From Sideroxydans lithotrophicus (lineage in GTDB: Bacteria > Pseudomonadota > Gammaproteobacteria > Burkholderiales > Sulfuriferulaceae), in NCBI GenBank assembly GCA_022736605.1, contig DZDB01000088.1, positions 1 to 8,000 of the forward strand: a DNA stretch of 8,000 nt. Reading direction: 5' to 3'. The notes below the pieces were generated by a model, which saw nothing but the letters and a program-made list of their open reading frames with translations, had not been told where the DNA came from and did no database searches. Each line of letters begins with the position of its first letter. Positions within the stretch are counted from its first letter, which is position 1. The translations under genes and the position numbers were made by a program. This document shows, piece after piece, positions 6,565 to 8,000 of the stretch.

Positions 6565-8000
6565 TTCGAATCCGCCCGCACCGCTATCAGATTATCCAGA
6601 TAGATGAACTTCACAAAACCCGCGTTGGGTGGCTGAATATAGATACTTTTTTCGTGATTGGCACTGAATGCGAACGGCCCGCCCGGCACTTTGATGAAAT
6701 GGTAGCGACCATCGTTGAGCTGCCCGACCGTGGCGCTGTTGAATACATTCATCGGCGGTGCGCTGCCGACCCGCAAGCCCAGCGCTGCATCATGTCCGGC
6801 AGCCGCATCGACACGTACCGCAGCATACAGGTTCCACAACCCGGTTGCGGGCAATTTATCCAGCTTGAACTGCATTGCCCACACCGATGAATTGCCGTTC
6901 ATGCGAATCGCCGCACCGTCCGAAGCTGCGGCGTCCGGCACGATGCGTGCGGCATCATAGCGGTTAAAGCTCAGATCCTGATAGTCGCGCCAATCCTGTT
7001 TGGGCAGCCCGGCCACCCTCGCGGGCGGCGCCGCTGGATGGCGTTCCACCGTCAGCATTTGCGTCAACTCTTTCACGCCACCCCCCTGCCGATACTGCTT
7101 CATTTTGCTGAGCTTCACCCCGTTTTCAAAGCGCGCCAATCGGTTGGCGTAGTCCACTTGCCAGGACAGGCCGCGACGCGACGCTTCGGCAGCGTATTCC
7201 ATGCGCCGCAGCAGCACCACGTAGTCCACCGGCATACGCGCGATGCGCACATGCACCAGCCTGACCGGATCGTCCGCGACGGCCGCCTCGGCCTGGTCGA
7301 ACAGCGTATCGGCAGCCATGACGAAATCGAGGCTGTACATCGCCAGATCGACCTGCGTTTTTTCGCTCAGCACGTCGCCACTTTTAGCGATGGCGGCGTG
7401 CATCAGCTGGATATAGCGCACGATGTCCGGCGCGGCCGCACCGAAGTAGCCACGCGAGAACTCGGCCACCAGCGCGTCCACATCCTCATGCGGATTCCAC
7501 AGCAGACGCGCGATCATCCAGGCACGCAGACTGGCGAACTCGGCGTTGGGCGTCCCCCAGCTGCCTTCGGCAAAATAGCCCATCACATGCGGCAACGTCG
7601 CCAGCCACTGAATGCTCTTGCCGATGGGATAGATGTTCGGCGTGGGCTGGTAATAGCCGCTGAAATTGGTGATGTGATCCCACACCAGCACGTGGTCGGC
7701 GATGGCATCCCAGCCTGCGATATCCTTGCCCAGCCGGGTATTGCGGCCAGTGTTCAGCGGCGTGCTGTAATCAACCTGAATGGTCATCGGAAATACCAGC
7801 ACGTAATCCGGCACGCGCATGCCGCTGGGTGGACTAAAGCTCCAGTGATAAGCGTTGAAAGCAAAACGCGCACCGGGCAACACGCGCCGCACCTGGTTGG
7901 CGACGTCGATGACCATGTCCAGACGCGGGGCCGAGGGTTTGCCACCGTGCTGCGCGGCAAACGCCCGACTGGCCGCATCCATGTCCCAGCCCCAGTCCTG
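6558..8000 (-). CDS. DUF4838-type, glycoside-hydrolase-like protein, N-terminus cut by right edge
   Basis: The frame is open to the right edge (QDWGWD precedes the methionine at 7982), so that methionine is internal and 480 residues of a longer protein are seen. The first part, up to about residue 205, resembles the DUF4838 family of TIM-barrel proteins related to glycoside hydrolases. Landmarks are a NAYHW segment near residue 50, VLVWDHITNFSGYYQPTPNI near 104-123, HVMGYFAEGSWGTPNAEF near 138-155, and ARLLWNPHEDVDALVAEFSRGYFG near 164-187. A helical region follows (about 190-300). The last 130 or so residues look like a beta-sandwich, perhaps carbohydrate-binding, with LWNLYAAVRVDA and a final FIYLDNLIAVRA strand. 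An N-terminal signal peptide would be expected but lies outside the window. No substrate or catalytic acid can be assigned. It is the first visible gene of the cluster leading to galE. Confidence 0.8.
   Translation of the reverse strand, partial: QDWGWDMDAASRAFAAQHGGKPSAPRLDMVIDVANQVRRVLPGARFAFNAYHWSFSPPSGMRVPDYVLVFPMTIQVDYSTPLNTGRNTRLGKDIAGWDAIADHVLVWDHITNFSGYYQPTPNIYPIGKSIQWLATLPHVMGYFAEGSWGTPNAEFASLRAWMIARLLWNPHEDVDALVAEFSRGYFGAAAPDIVRYIQLMHAAIAKSGDVLSEKTQVDLAMYSLDFVMAADTLFDQAEAAVADDPVRLVHVRIARMPVDYVVLLRRMEYAAEASRRGLSWQVDYANRLARFENGVKLSKMKQYRQGGGVKELTQMLTVERHPAAPPARVAGLPKQDWRDYQDLSFNRYDAARIVPDAAASDGAAIRMNGNSSVWAMQFKLDKLPATGLWNLYAAVRVDAAAGHDAALGLRVGSAPPMNVFNSATVGQLNDGRYHFIKVPGGPFAFSANHEKSIYIQPPNAGFVKFIYLDNLIAVRADSNR

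Noticed and set aside
7980..7982. ATG as the start of the DUF4838 gene
   Set aside because: The frame stays open for six more codons to the window edge, and the sequence before it is already family-like, so this methionine is internal.

Overview
The window reads as ordinary, gene-dense chromosome from a moderately GC-rich proteobacterium, most likely beta or gamma. The basis is an SbcB-type exonuclease I and a RimO that can be followed almost residue by residue against the E. coli enzymes. I cannot place it more precisely by eye. No rRNA, tRNA, CRISPR array, insertion sequence or phage gene was seen. All genes but one lie on the minus strand.

Reading in the direction of transcription (right to left): the right-hand block is a tight minus-strand cluster. 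It begins with a DUF4838-type, glycoside-hydrolase-like protein whose start lies beyond the right edge (6558-8000). Two different transglutaminase-like proteins follow (5737-6552 and 4883-5737, joined by a TAATG stop/start overlap), then galE (3832-4854). Spacings are 5 bp, -1 bp and 28 bp, so these four genes are probably co-transcribed. This is the accessory-looking part of the window: a predicted carbohydrate-active protein, two cysteine-protease-fold enzymes and a nucleotide-sugar epimerase. A role in making or remodelling an extracellular polysaccharide or envelope polymer is a reasonable inference, but it is not shown.

A 77 bp gap holding a candidate promoter and a GC-rich hairpin separates galE from a ZIP-family metal transporter with a histidine-rich loop (2954-3754). 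Its stop codon overlaps tail-to-tail with the only plus-strand gene, a 72-residue two-helix membrane protein of unknown function (2739-2957). That gene diverges from rimO (1392-2705), the methylthiotransferase for ribosomal protein S12. Downstream of rimO lies a 92 bp palindromic repeat built from CAGGATT and AATCCTG heptamers (1292-1383), then exonuclease I (1-1262), which is cut by the left edge.

The left part is housekeeping: DNA repair, ribosome modification and metal uptake. The items most worth following up are the DUF4838/transglutaminase pair/galE cluster, the heptamer palindrome, and the small membrane protein. I found no unmistakable undescribed system; the four-gene cluster is the best candidate.
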